The notes under the pieces: generated by a model
The model's database searches: none
Seen by the model: only the letters and a program-made list of their open reading frames with translations
Told to the model about the DNA's origin: nothing
NCBI GenBank assembly: GCA_007258455.2
Contig: VDFB02344360.1
Span: forward strand, 1 to 64,000
Direction: 5' to 3'
Source of the DNA: Sequoia sempervirens
Taxonomy: Eukaryota > Streptophyta > Pinopsida > Cupressales > Cupressaceae
DNA: 64,000 nt
Shown here: in pieces, positions 1 to 11,207 of the stretch
How the letters are laid out: the number at the start of each line of letters is the position of its first letter
Numbering within the stretch: the first letter of the stretch is position 1
Program-made: the position numbers and the translations under genes

Positions 1-750
1 ATAGATTATATTAATTAAATAAATATATTATTATTTAATTAATATAAATAGTAGGGGATTTAGATGTAATGACAGTCTAAAATTGACCAAATACAACTAG
101 TCAATTTTAGGTGTCTATATTTTTCCCCTTTTTGAAATAACATTAGAATAATAATTTTTCAAAGAAGATTAAAATATAAGTGACTCAATAGAAGAAATGG
201 ATAGAGATGTGCCCCACCATGGAGGGAAAAGATGATGTAGAAGAAAAGTGATATGAACCTATAGTGATACCCCATCAAGAGGATGGATGAGGAAAAGGGA
301 CATAGGTAGCCTATTGAAAGATGGAAAAGAAGGAAGACAATAGATCCATGATAAAAAATGAGGAAGGAAAATTAAGGAACAAAGGAAAATAGATCTATGA
401 GGAGAAAATGGGAGTAAAAACAAGAAATTAGGGGTTTTCTATTAATAATAATTTTGAAAAAATAACTATTCATTTGATCCCTAAAAATTTGAGAGACCAA
501 ATAGAGAAGAGTGAGCATAATGGTCTTTTAATGAGCTATTCAACATCGAGTGTATGTTGTGAGGGCATGAGCATGGAAAGGAGAGTGAGGTAATTAGGTA
601 TACTTTTTGAATTTATCTTGTACTTTCCAGTTTATTTCATTAATTAACAACCAATTCAATGGTCAGGTAGACCCACCGATCATGATAGGGCAGATCCACC
701 CAAGTAAAATGAAGGGTAGATGTTCATTAGGCAAGTGGATCTTCCCACAC
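1..750. other. AT-rich intergenic DNA, no gene seen
   Basis: Purine-rich, AT-rich sequence without a long reading frame on either strand. I recognise no TE domain, RNA gene or ordered repeat here. It runs into the GTGGATC-rich repeat that follows. Confidence 0.5.
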
Positions 751-1130
751 TTAGGCTGACACACTAAAAGGTAGTTGCACTATAGGATTGTTGGATGAAA
801 CTAGAATAGGAAAATCCCATAGGGAAGGGGTGGATCTCCCAAAGGATGGATCTATAGGGGGTGGGTGAATATACCTAAAATTGGATAGATCCACTTGAGT
901 ATATGTGGATCTTCTAAAAGGCATGTATCCATGGGTAGAAGGATGGATTGGGAGGAAAGGTAGATACACTACACAAAGGTGGATCTACTAGTGGAAGGGA
1001 AAATGACTCAAAAATGTGTATCTATGGGTATACAAGTGGTTTTTCCAACTTAGAGATGGATCCAATGAACAATGGGTGGATGCAGTCACACATGGGTGGA
1101 TCCTCTAGAGGATAGGTAAATGCACCTAAG
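655..1130. repeat. Degenerate minisatellite with recurring GTGGATC/GGATGGATC motif
   Basis: The heptamer GTGGATC or close variants (GGTGGATC, GATGGATC, GTAGATC) recurs roughly every 30-40 bases through this stretch, with variable sequence between. The spacing is irregular, so this is a decayed minisatellite or a repeat-rich coding relic rather than a clean array. Small open frames crossing it on the minus strand are repeat-driven and are not called as genes. Confidence 0.4.
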
Positions 1131-1894
1131 GGGAGAACCCTCCAAAAAACATAGAAGAAAGATAAAAGAGGATGAATGACCTAACACATGAATTGGATGA
1201 ATGCAAGAAATTGCAAGTTTAAAAATTTGAGAGAGAATATTCATGGTGTTGCTTCTTGAAATAATATTTTTGAATGTGGTTTGGGCCTTACTAGAGGATG
1301 CATCTTGGTGTATGTCACTAGGATGTAGTGATTTGGGCACAAAGGCCCTTGTTGACTACTCTATTGGAGAGATGGAGCTCAAAGATGAGAATGTTCCACC
1401 TCCTAATAGGGGATATCACTATTACACTATATGACATCTACAAGATATTGAAACTATTAATCCAAGGTCCTAGGGTGCTAGAATTGAGAGCATAGGTCAT
1501 TCTAGAGCTATTGAAGACAATATTTTGGAGGATAGGGCTACCCACATGAGGGATAGTATTATACATGGATTAATACATGTAGTTGGTGTTAGGATTGGAA
1601 CTTTACTTATGTGTTATGATCAACGTAGTTCTCCTATTGGATAGGAGTGAAAATTTATTTAACTTGTCATTGGGGAATGTACTGGTAGGGATTATGTAGA
1701 GGGTATGACAATATGCATGGGGGTGATGTCTACTAGCTTAATTATATAGACGAATGCACCTTGTATGTTACAATGAGGAGTCATTTTGATCCACATAAAC
1801 CTTACTATAGGTGTGGTTCTAGGAGCACATTAGTGTTGTATGGCTTATAAGAGAGAGAGAATGGTGAGGGTGATAGATGAGCCCATGTTATTTT
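1131..1894 (+). pseudogene. Degenerate coding-like sequence upstream of a PMD-like segment
   Basis: Plus-strand sequence with coding-like composition and many TAG/TGA stops. The longest clean piece is 63 codons (1,243-1,434). I do not recognise a motif in this part. It is adjacent to a stretch (1,895-2,245) resembling the C-terminal half of a plant mobile domain, so it may be the N-terminal part of the same relic. The alternative is unrelated decayed TE DNA. Confidence 0.25.
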
Positions 1895-2245
1895 GCTAGC
1901 TAGTAGGACTTAGGTATTTAGATTTGTGGATCATGGATCCCTAGACATGGTTGATGAATGAGTTGGATGATGGGGATATAATTTTGAGGTCATATAGAGA
2001 TATGGAGGATTGTGTGAGGGATGGGGATTTTGATTGGTATATGTTCACCTAGTGCTACCTCATTAGGAGATATCCATTCTTGATTGAGGGGTATATGCCT
2101 AAGAGGGTGGCATGCTAGTTCAACTTGGTGTAAGACATTTTAGATGGTGTTGAGATATTTTATTGTGTGTCTTAGGAGATATAGAAATGGGGGATGAGAT
2201 AGCCTAAATGGAAATAGTAGTAGCCTAAACAGTATGGTAGAGGTG
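1895..2245 (+). pseudogene. Probable plant mobile domain (PMD) C-terminal relic
   Basis: One plus-strand frame reads through with stops only at TAG/TAA codons that would be Trp or Gln. Visible blocks are LWIMDP, then WYMFT, then YPFLIEGYMPKRVA followed by a stop and FNLV. The pattern of hydrophobic-P-x-RV, aromatic/Q-F, x-x-Q near the domain end resembles the closing segment of plant mobile domains, found in MAIN-like proteins and in many TE-encoded proteins. A second relic of this type lies on the minus strand at 23,840-25,770. The call rests on motif pattern only; a profile search is needed to confirm it. Confidence 0.4.
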
Positions 2246-3884
2246 ACTTGGAATTATAGTGCAAAAAAATTGTACACTCTTGAAAATGATGCAATTTCAC
2301 ACTTAATTTGGACCTATTTTAGTACCCTTGCATTAACTACCCTTTAAAATCATCATTAATAGGCCCTTAAAACCCATTATTTTGGATCTTGAGGCTCATT
2401 TCATCTAAGAATCCCATAAAATCACTTAAAACATTGAAAATCCTAAAAAACCAACCTCAAAAAGCTAAGGTGGGACTCATTCACCACCTTGGATGAATTT
2501 GTCCCCTTAGGTGGGACCATTCACAAAGGGTGGTGAATGAGTCCCATTTGGGATCCTTTTCAATTTTAAGTAGGAAATTCACCATTCTAATTCAATTTTT
2601 TGGTGGATGCCAGCCTTTGAGATCGAAATAATGGTCAAATAGGTGTTGATTCCTATATAAGCAAGTTTCTAAATCATTTTTATCAATCTAAGAAATTGGA
2701 GAAATAATTTTCAAGAGAAAATTCAAGAGACAAGTGTTGAAAATCTTTCATAAGAGCATTCAAGTTTCAAGAGAAATAAAATTTGAAGCATTGGAGCAGT
2801 AATAAAGTGTTTTTGTAGGTCTTCAAGCTCACTTTTATTCAAGATCTAGCATTCTCAAGGGTTGATCATGGTTGTCTATGATGAATCATGATGGATTATA
2901 GGTTGGGAAGATGCAACTAGCCATCATGCCAAGCCTAAGGACTTGTTTCCTAAGTGATTACATCCTCCATTATCACTCTACATTTAGCCTAAGGAAGGTA
3001 AATGCATCATTAAGGCTCATTTAGGGTGATTAGAGATCTCCACAAGTGATTCATTCATCGTCATATTTCCAATATTTCATCATATTCTTGCATAATAGAA
3101 TATGGTTGCATCATTTTTTATATTTATTAATCTTAGACACACTTAAGATGAGGGTTTTCATTCACATTTCATTATTTCTATTAAGGTTTAATTACCACAC
3201 TAGGGGTTTGACCAAGGCAAACCCCCCATTAACAATCCAAGTTTATATTCTATTTTGTAGGTATTGTTGCAGAGTCAGATCCATAATTCTTGTTGGAAGG
3301 GAAGAGCAGGTGTTGATGTGCAAAGCAAAACTTTAAATTCCTAGAAAAGTGGAATGGGACTGATTCACCACAAGTGGTGAATGACTGTAGGTGTTTTCCA
3401 GATTTGTTTGTAGATTTAGATACCTTTTTCTTGAAATAAGTTCTTGTGCAAAAACCTAAATATGGGACTGATTCACCCAAGTTGGTGAATGAGTCCGAGT
3501 TGGTCAAAAAGTTATATTTTCTAGCATTTCAAAGTTTCTTCCAGTCACTTCTAGGTTTCCAGATGCACATCATTCATTTCACTACTTTTCTATTCTATTT
3601 TGTTTGCATTTCTAAGGAATTTTCTAGGCCATTGCATTGAATTAGGGTTTAGAGTTACATCTTACATATCATTATCTTTTCCAAGTCTAAAATTGGTGAT
3701 GAACCCATTATTATATCATGTCGGTCCCTAGGAACAACCTCTTGTGCATCTCTTTCTCCTTTGCAAAGAGATCTCAAGGGTTATTTCTTGAGTGAAAGTT
3801 AGTGAAAATTCGTCACTTAGGCCCTAAACCCCTAGGGTGAAGAAAGAAAATAAAATTCCACCGTGGACAAACAAAGAGGAGTTG
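2246..3884. other. Non-coding TE-like DNA with three repeated hairpins
   Basis: AT-rich, no supported gene. It contains three short inverted repeats built on the same words, ATTCACCA and TGGTGAAT: at 2,472-2,545 (17-bp perfect arms), 3,363-3,382 (9-bp arms, 2-nt loop) and 3,465-3,496. Sequence style resembles LTR/UTR DNA, but I found no paired LTR, primer site or target duplication. Confidence 0.45.
2472..2545. repeat. Inverted repeat, 17-bp perfect arms
   Basis: Arm GGGACTCATTCACCACC at 2,472-2,488 is the exact reverse complement of 2,529-2,545, with a 40-base spacer. Related, shorter hairpins occur at 3,363-3,382 and 3,465-3,496. Confidence 0.8.
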
Positions 3885-4260
3885 ATAACTAAGGGTTCAT
3901 GCCAAATATTTAGAATGGTGGAGAGGTCATAGGCCAGAGTGTGAGTCATTCCAATGAGGTACCTAGTAGAGAGGATAGATGTAATAGTGGGAAAGGATCA
4001 TAAGGAGGTGGAGGTTAGTCTTACATCATGGAGAAGCTAATGGAGGAAATTTTGAGGAGTGATATTTTATGAGGAGGTGGAGGTTGGTGGTGGAGATAGA
4101 GAGCAATGGAGGATGAGGGTGAGGCATAATAGATGGAGGTAGACAGGGAGGAGGAGAGGACATACCCTAGTATGCCACCCCTAGTTGATGTGACACCACC
4201 TCAACAAGATGTGAGGGTAGAGGGATATGGGGATATGGTGGGAATATTGATGCGTGAAGG
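3885..4260 (+). pseudogene. Glu/Gly/Pro-rich coding-like relic
   Basis: Plus-strand sequence rich in GAG/GGA codons, with an open piece from 4,133 reading EVDREEERTYPSMPPLVDV. Acidic, Gly- and Pro-rich tails of this kind follow the PMD in TE-encoded proteins, so this could be the tail of the relic at 1,895-2,245 separated by inserted DNA. That link is inference. Its first 130 bases recur at about 5,038. Confidence 0.3.
3914..4050 (+). repeat. Direct repeat copy 1 (partner near 5,038)
   Basis: The block starting GGAGAGGTCATAGGC and containing GTGAGTCATTCCAATGAG recurs at 5,038-5,155 in the same orientation with small indels. The copies flank the GC-rich block. Confidence 0.7.
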
Positions 4261-5037
4261 GTTTTGCAAGGTGGACTTGGAGATCCTTATTCGGAGCCAC
4301 CAGGGCGCCACCTATTTTAAGTGGGGGAGTCGTGGGTGATAGGTTCCTCTCACCGACCCGCATGCGATGGGGCTGACGATCCGGATGAGGTGTGATCCTT
4401 GTTGCACGAAGCGATCTGGGGGCGCAATGACCCAGCCAACTTGGTATCGTTGGTCCTTTGGTGGGAACATTGGGTTCCCTTGCATCATGCATTGTGCTGA
4501 GCCGATCCGTGTTACCTTCATGCCGATACTGTCCCGTCCGACGCGTTGTCCGTAGTGTTCCGGGAACTCTACATGAGGGGCGCGCATTGTAATGGAGGGC
4601 CTGCATGGGCAGAGCTCAGGGTGTAGGATTCGGTCCGGGACCGATCCGAGGCGAAATCGAGTGGCGTCCAAAGGCCAAGAGTCTGGGACTCGTTAGTAGG
4701 CCGAGTCACACCAAAGGGACAGAAAGCATAATCCGGCAAACCATAGATGAGGCTTAGACGGGGTCAAGAATGTTGAGGTGGGTGTGCTTGCATGGATGTC
4801 GATCCAGTGCAAGGATGCATAAGGTTGATCCGGGTCAAGACTCATGCATGGCTGGAAGGATCTTTGTGAGTGCATTGAGAAGGAAGCTATCGGCCGTGTC
4901 ATCTGAGCTCCGGTTTTGAGGCTGGATTCCTCATCAACCGGTTCATCGCCATGGTAGTTGGGTCAGTCTCATACTGAGAGCTAAGCTCGGAGCATTGTTC
5001 TGGAGTGGATTATAACTAAGGTTTCATCACTCTACAA
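4261..5037. other. GC-rich block with many CpG, unlike its surroundings
   Basis: About 0.75 kb whose base composition is clearly higher in G+C and CpG than everything around it. Several open frames on both strands (for example 141 codons, minus, ending at 4,181) are the expected by-product of GC-rich DNA, and I recognise no domain in any. It lies between the two copies of a direct repeat (3,914 and 5,038). Possible explanations are a recent insertion not yet eroded by CpG decay, a gene fragment, or a CpG-rich LTR portion of another TE family. Confidence 0.5.
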
Positions 5038-5155
5038 TCGGAGAGGTCATAGGCTAGTGTGAGTCATTCCAATGAGTGGGGCACCTATATGTAGAGGGAA
5101 TTGAGTGGGAAAGGATGACTGGAGGTTAGTCCACTAGGTATGAGCGTTGGGGATT
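5038..5155 (+). repeat. Direct repeat copy 2 (partner at 3,914)
   Basis: Same orientation as the copy at 3,914-4,050, sharing GGAGAGGTCATAGGC and the GAGTGGGAAAGGAT word further on. Small insertions separate the matched parts. Confidence 0.7.
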
Positions 5156-5760
5156 TGGAGGGTCCACCTGTGATACAATAGTTACGAGAGGGAGGAGGAC
5201 TGCAGTTGCTGTGAATGACTCATAGCTGAAATGGAACTTTACTGGTAGAAGAGAGTAGTCACATAACTACAAGGTCGACTATTGCAGGCATAGGATGACC
5301 TAATGACTAGGAAATCCAAGTGTAATTGTTTATTAGGATAGGTAGAGTGACTGCAAGATGATGTCCAAACCATCATATTTGAGAAAAATAGCCTTCAATT
5401 ATCCCAAGATATATAGGGTATGAAGAAAACTCACCTACAATCCAATAGAGAAAATAAGAGATAGAAGAAAAATGTCACCACTATATAGGGGGAGGAGCCA
5501 CCATAGTAGAGATGATGCAATAGCTCATATGAGCTAGTTTTGGGACACAATAATACAAAGATGTATATTATATTGTAGTCCTAGAGGTTCAAGGAAGTCT
5601 TACATTCTCAAAGGAAGTGAGCTCAAGACAAAGTGGGTCTTAATCACTATGGTTAGATCCACTAGGAGTGGATCAATGGGGCCTCCATCAGGAGGAAAAG
5701 GAGGAGGACCCATAGGATCATGAGGTAGTTCCACTACCCTTGACACACTTAGATGCCAAC
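5156..5760 (+). pseudogene. Decayed coiled-coil-like coding relic
   Basis: A plus-strand frame with several TAG/TGA stops contains blocks such as LQDDVQTIIFEKNSLQLSQD and MKKTHLQSNRENKR, with heptad-like spacing of hydrophobic residues. Coiled coils are usual at the C-terminus of TE-encoded PMD proteins; the minus-strand example at 23,840-25,770 also ends this way. It may belong with the relic beginning near 1,895. Not identified with certainty. Confidence 0.3.
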
Positions 5761-7084
5761 AGCAAGAATTAGATTAGATAGAGGGGTACAAGTAGTTTTG
5801 GTGAAATGTATTAGTTTTAGCAGACAAGAGATGACTCAACATGTAGAGGTGGCTACATTTGTTTATTTATCAAGACATAGATCATGGGTGTATGATATTT
5901 GGTGGTGTATTATATGAATGTTTTATGAAAATTATTATATCATAGTTATTCATTTATTTGATGGACATGTATATATAATTTATTGTTATCAACATTTTCA
6001 GGATGGATGGATCTATATATGGACATTTTTTTAATTTGATGAAAAATATGGATGCATTGTGATTTTTATTGTGATATAGATGATTATTATTTTGTGGGTT
6101 TTCAACATGGATGATTGATTATGCCTACATATTTAATATGGATTATTGATTATGTATATATGTTTTATATAGATGATTGATTATATTAATGATTTATAGT
6201 GATATATGATGCATGATGTATATTCATGATTATGTAGATGTGATGGATATGATATTATGATATGATACACGATAGTAATGATTTGTGGTGTAGGATGCAA
6301 CAATATGTTTGTTATTCAGATATAATAAGGAATTAACATGTTTGATGTAGGATGTATATGGTTTGTGATACGTGTATGATTCCTAATCTTTATGTAATGA
6401 TTTATGATATGTATGCAAATAAAAAATTGAATGCTACTAAATAAAAATATAATAAATGAAAATGAAATGATGATATGTGATGAAACTACTTGATGAATAG
6501 AAATGAGTAAGGAAATATAATTTTAATGCAACTAGAATTACTAATGTAATCTAAAATGGGTGAAATAAAGGAAGGATGCTTAAAATAATAAAGTTTAAAC
6601 AACCTTATGCAACTAATATGATAATGAAATGATAAAAATATGTTTAGAATAACAATTTGAAACAACTTATTGCAGATTAAATGATGACAAGATTCTTAGA
6701 ATTATAAATTTTAAATAGCTGCATATAAATGAAATGATAATAAAATGATGAAAATATGTAGAGAATAAGGTAGGTGAAAAAAGATGGGTGGGGGAATTGT
6801 GGTCAAATTTTAAAAAAGTTTTGATAGCTCATAATGCGAGTGCATTATAATGTGCTTGCATTATGGCTTGATGTGTTGAGTCTAAGGCTTGGCCACATTG
6901 AGCCTATTCTGTGCTTACATCATAATGTGAGTGCAAAATAATGTGCTCGTGTTATGAGATTTTAAAACAAAACAAAAAAATAGAAATTGAATTCATTTGT
7001 GTTGTGAGTATTTTTTATGCTACCCATGGCCAAAATCCCTTCTCTTGCATGCTTGTATTCTAGGAGGAGTCAATATTGTAAAAT
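5761..7084. other. AT-rich DNA with weak short repeats
   Basis: Mostly ATG/GAT/TTA-rich sequence. Around 6,080-6,190 short variants of GATGATTGATTAT recur. Around 6,835-6,955 two imperfect hairpins built on CATAATGTGAGTGCA occur; the same word returns near 49,600 and 63,650. No gene is supported. Confidence 0.5.
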
Positions 7085-8165
7085 TTTCATCAATTTATTG
7101 CTATTTCATCACCAAGATGCCGCCATGTCGATGGGGAGGTTGAAGAGGTAAGGATTTTTTGTTTTTTGTTGTGAATTTGTTAGTTATAGGTTGTTTTTGA
7201 TATTCATTTGTTGAATTTGTAGGAAATGATAATGATCCTATAAACCCTCTTCAAAACCCTCTTGAAAATCATCAATAATCAAAGCAACAACAACATGAAA
7301 AAAGTCTTGAAGTTCAACAACCACAACAACAATCCCCTCCACCAATCCCTCAACATCCTCCTAACACTCAACAAAAATTAATGGGTGAAATTGAAAACAA
7401 TAAAAAGAAAATTGAGGAGTTAATAATGAGGTTGAACGATTCAACAGCTTCAACCATGGAAAGAAAAACACTTTCAAATTCACAAGAACTATTAAAACAC
7501 GTAGATGCAATCAACAAAAAAAATAAGTGGTTAGCAAGATTGGAGGGAGTTGGCTAGGAATTTTCACTGGGATAAATTATCATATAAAGATGTAAAAGAT
7601 CTAAAAATTACAAAATTAGATTTGTGCACATTATTCACCAAACCATGCACAAATAAAACTCTTGGCCTTAATGCGAAGAGGTTTCCTATCCATTGGTGCC
7701 ACCACCAATAGATTAGGAACTCTTTTTGGGATATGTGGTAAATGGTTTTCAAATACCCATCATGCAATAATTGTAGTGCCACAATATTTCCTATGGAAAC
7801 TATATTGTGAGTTCATCTTGAACAAATTCCCAAATTATTTTGATATGAGGGACTCCCAAGGGAGAAGTAGGGGGTTGACTCAAGATAGACCCAATGCACA
7901 ATAGGATCCTAGGTGGCAAATGAGAAAACCTCTTGCTAGGCCACCTCATGACCACATCATTATCCCTTTCATTGCAAAGGAGAGTGAAAAGGTAGACACT
8001 TTGTAGGCCATTAGCTCTTTGACCCAGAGTGTCATCCAGCATACCAACCCTATACTACAGTGCCATCCAAGGGAGTCTTCGAGTGATGGGCTTCGATCCC
8101 ATTTGTGTTAGGCTTGTAGGGTAACTTGTTCATATGACCCCACCGACAATTAGGACCCTTCTATG
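7085..8165 (+). pseudogene. Unidentified coding relic with an intron-like gap, interrupted by an LTR element
   Basis: Begins with an ATG near 7,118. A GT...AG intron-like segment lies at about 7,148-7,228, followed by a Gln/Pro/Asn-rich frame and a Lys/Glu-rich coiled-coil-like stretch to about 7,555. After a frame change, coding-like sequence continues to 8,160 (PHDHIIIPFIAKESEKVD is readable near 7,945-8,000) with stops that are mostly TAG at positions compatible with Trp or Gln. The LTR element at 8,166-11,085 splits it, and the same frame plausibly resumes at 11,086-11,166 (MARVVDILNDAYGIDTQ) before a GTAAAT donor-like site. I do not recognise the protein; it is probably TE-derived. Confidence 0.35.
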
Positions 8166-8568
8166 TGTTAGAGTTATCTTGCATTAGCTAATAATTACTT
8201 AATCTTTAATTGATTATTAGTCTAATTTATTCTCACATGCTTTAACTAAAGTTAGGAATGATTTATTAGTTGAGCTTATATTAGATCAATATGTCACATC
8301 TCATGTGATGTTGACACTTGTCATGATCTAATCCCTTTCTCATTTAGGGCTTTGCTCTTATAATAATTCAACCCTTATTGTAATTCACACTCTGATATCT
8401 TTCATGGGAATATCATGTCTTTCATATCCTCTTGAAAGCTTCTTCTGTAACTTTTCCTTCTTGTTGAATTTAGCAATTCTTGTTTGTAGATCTCTTGCAT
8501 GGAAGGTGTCTTTGTTTGTTGTTTGATCCTATGGCTCATGGTTTTGTGCTTGTTTAACAATTCTAACA
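8166..8568 (+). repeat. 5' LTR of element A
   Basis: Aligns along its length with 10,686-11,085 (TGTTAGAGTTATCTTG start, CAATTCTAACA end), with scattered substitutions and a few small indels. Confidence 0.9.
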
Positions 8569-8580
8569 TGGTATCAAAGT
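8569..8580 (+). promoter_or_regulatory. Primer binding site of element A (iMet tRNA type)
   Basis: TGGTATCAAAG abuts the LTR end, differing by one base from the usual TGGTATCAGAG complement of initiator-Met tRNA. Confidence 0.8.
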
Positions 8581-10676
8581 GTGGATTTAGTGAACCCCTT
8601 CTTGATTTATGAGGTTTTCTTCTTCAAAAAGGGTTGTAGGCTTCAGATCTTAATCTCCTTTGCTATTTTTGCAAATTTTGGAGGTGGGAATTTTTTCAAG
8701 CATTTTTGTGTAAAAAGGACCTCACCGTTGGATCCAAAGCTATCAAGAAAGTCAAATTTGGCTTTTGTTTCACTTGATTTTGACTCCAGATGCCAAATTT
8801 ACAAGGTTTTGAAGCAGTTACTTTGTCTCCAAATCTGGAGGGTAGTTGTATTTGTGGTATGTTTTGAGCCCAAATGGACATCACCATCACACTTAGAAGG
8901 CCCAAAAACCCTAGGATCACCTATAAAATCATCGAAATCCAAGCAATTGACTTCTGAGGAAAAAAAAATTTGCCCATAAGGTTGTCTACACATGGATCGA
9001 GGTGAAATTTTCATTAAAAAAATTTAAAAACATTTTTTTTGCAAAAATATTTCACAATTTTTTCCCCATTGTTAATATATATATATATATATTCAAAAGC
9101 TTTAATTTTTTTTAATTTGAAAACCAAAAGTCAAAAAGGGAGGTACGTACCTACACATGGTAATGTGTAGGTACTAACCTGCATAGACCTGTGTAGGCGT
9201 ACCTTCCTATGGGGAATGGTGGGGGTGGCCCATGTGCCCCACCAATAATATTTTTTTAAAAAGTTTTTTTTTCATGGTTTTTTCTTTAATTGGCGAACCT
9301 CCAGATTTGGAGGTTTTTTGACAAATTTGGGGGAGATACTCTTTTTCCCTTCTTAGCCCCTCTCCATTGGGCTTTTTCAATTTTGCACCTCAACTTCTAG
9401 AAGCCATATCTTGGCCATACGGTGGACTTTTTTGGTGCAATTTTTTTAAAAAATGGGGTGGAATTTTGTGCTCTTCGCAGTGGTGTAGGTATTTTCTAGT
9501 TTTGACTTTTGGTTTTTTCCAGAATTCTATTTTATTAGTGTTGTATTTGTTCAATTCTTGTTTTGGAGACTTCGATAGGCCATATCTTCTACATCTGGAC
9601 ACATTTTTGGGTGACTTTTTTTTTGAAAGTGCATGTTTTTTGTATACTTCACCATGGTACTATCAATTTCCTCATTTTCTATAAGAGAATTGTATTTTCA
9701 GCATGTTGTCTTTTTTAGACATTATGGGCTCACACTTGCATGTATTTATCATTTGTAAACACACTAAGATAAAGTACCTCTGTATTGCAGATGTATTTTG
9801 GGATCTTGCAAATCACTTTGTGCCCTGTTGTACTTGTACTATGATATAAAGTGCCATGAGGGTTGATGTTTTCCTTTGTTTTCTTTCATACCTTTCTCAT
9901 GCGTATGTGACTTTTGCTTTCACATCCTTTCTATCTGCTTGTACTTTCATGATTGCCACTTTAAATGTTCTTGGTTCCTCTTCATGCACTACTTTCAGGC
10001 ATAAAATTTTAGTGTACCTATCACGCTTTTCCCTTTTCAGCATTATGGGGGGGTTTCTACTATTGGTGCTACTGCTTCCTTGGTTTTGCATTGGAGTGAG
10101 CTATGTATACAGTATCTGTTCCTATTCACTAGGCAGATGCAACAGTTGGTTACCCATGCATTTCAGTGAAATGGAGCACTTACCATATGGACACTCTTGC
10201 ATTCCTATTTATGGAGGCAAACTTCCTTTTTCTCATGATTAGTTCTTTAGACTTTTGGTATTTTTCCTATTTATATCTTCGAGTTCCAGGTGTTTTCCTT
10301 TGTTTTCCATCTGATTCGAGTAGTGTCACTGGGGGAACTCATACATATTCTTGTCTTCTTGATCCTGATCACAGTGGAGGTTCTTCTTTCAACATTACAA
10401 TAGTTCTTCTTTGACAGTGTTTGCAGCTTCTTCATCCTTCTGTGGTGTTCTCTTTGTTCCTATCTTTTGGGACAACCTTGCCTTGTTTGGTGGTTTCTTC
10501 AGTCTTTCACTTGGCTTTCATCTCTTTTTGAAGTAGAGTTTTTCCCATGAGGTTTTCTCTATTTCTCCACATTATAGAGATCTTATGTTTGAACATGGGT
10601 ACCTTCTTGGCCTTGTTTGTCAGGACCCATCTTAAATTCCTTCTAGGATTTTTTAGCTACTCCCTAAGTTCATCTT

Positions 10677-10685
10677 AAGGGGGGG
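10677..10685 (+). promoter_or_regulatory. Polypurine tract of element A
   Basis: AAGGGGGGG lies directly before the 3' LTR TGTTAG, the expected plus-strand priming site. Confidence 0.8.
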
Positions 10686-11085
10686 TGTTAGAGTTATCTT
10701 GTGTTAGCTAATAATTAATTAATCTTTAATTGATTATTAGTCTAATTTATTCTCACATGCTTTAAATAAACTTAGGAATGCTTTATTAGTTGAGCTTATA
10801 TTAGATCAATATGTCACATCTCATGTGATGTTAACACTTGTCATGATCTAATCCCTTTCTCATTTAGGGCTTTGCTCTTATAAGAATTCAACCCTTATTG
10901 TAAATAACACTCGGATATCTTTTATAGGAATATGAAAACTTTCATATCTTCTTGAAAGCTTCTTCTGTAACTTTTCCTTGTTGAATTTAACCATTCTTGT
11001 TTGCAAATCTCTTGCATGAAAGGTTTCTTTGTTTGTTGTTTGATCTTGTGGCTCATGCTTTTGTGCTTGTTTCACAATTCTAACA
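10686..11085 (+). repeat. 3' LTR of element A
   Basis: Partner of 8,166-8,568. It ends in CTAACA and is followed by ctacg, the target duplication partner of ctatg at 8,161-8,165. Confidence 0.9.
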
Positions 11086-11207
11086 CTACGTAGGATATGT
11101 TTGCAACTATGGAGATGGCAAGGGTAGTGGACATTTTGAATGATGCTTATGGCATCGATACTCAAGTAAATGTTAACATGTTCATTGAATTTATTTTATT
11201 AAATTTC

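Larger units (their letters stand above)
8166..11085 (+). mobile_element. Non-autonomous LTR retrotransposon (element A)
   Basis: Two LTRs of 403 and 400 bp start TGTTAG and end CTAACA. The first is followed directly by TGGTATCAAAG, one mismatch from the iMet-tRNA primer site usual in copia-type elements, and the second is preceded by a G-rich polypurine tract. Flanking pentamers are ctatg (8,161-8,165) and ctacg (11,086-11,090), a target duplication with one transition. The 2.1-kb interior has no gag, protease, RT or integrase signature; open frames in it (for example 8,581-8,979 and 9,856-10,242) resemble nothing I know. It must have been mobilised in trans. The organisation matches element C at 51,146-54,608. 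Confidence 0.85.

Noticed and set aside
4181..4671. Overlapping 141- and 119-codon minus frames in the GC-rich block
   Set aside because: GC-rich DNA lowers stop frequency in all frames; no domain or codon pattern seen. I also considered an rDNA fragment but recognise no conserved rRNA sequence.
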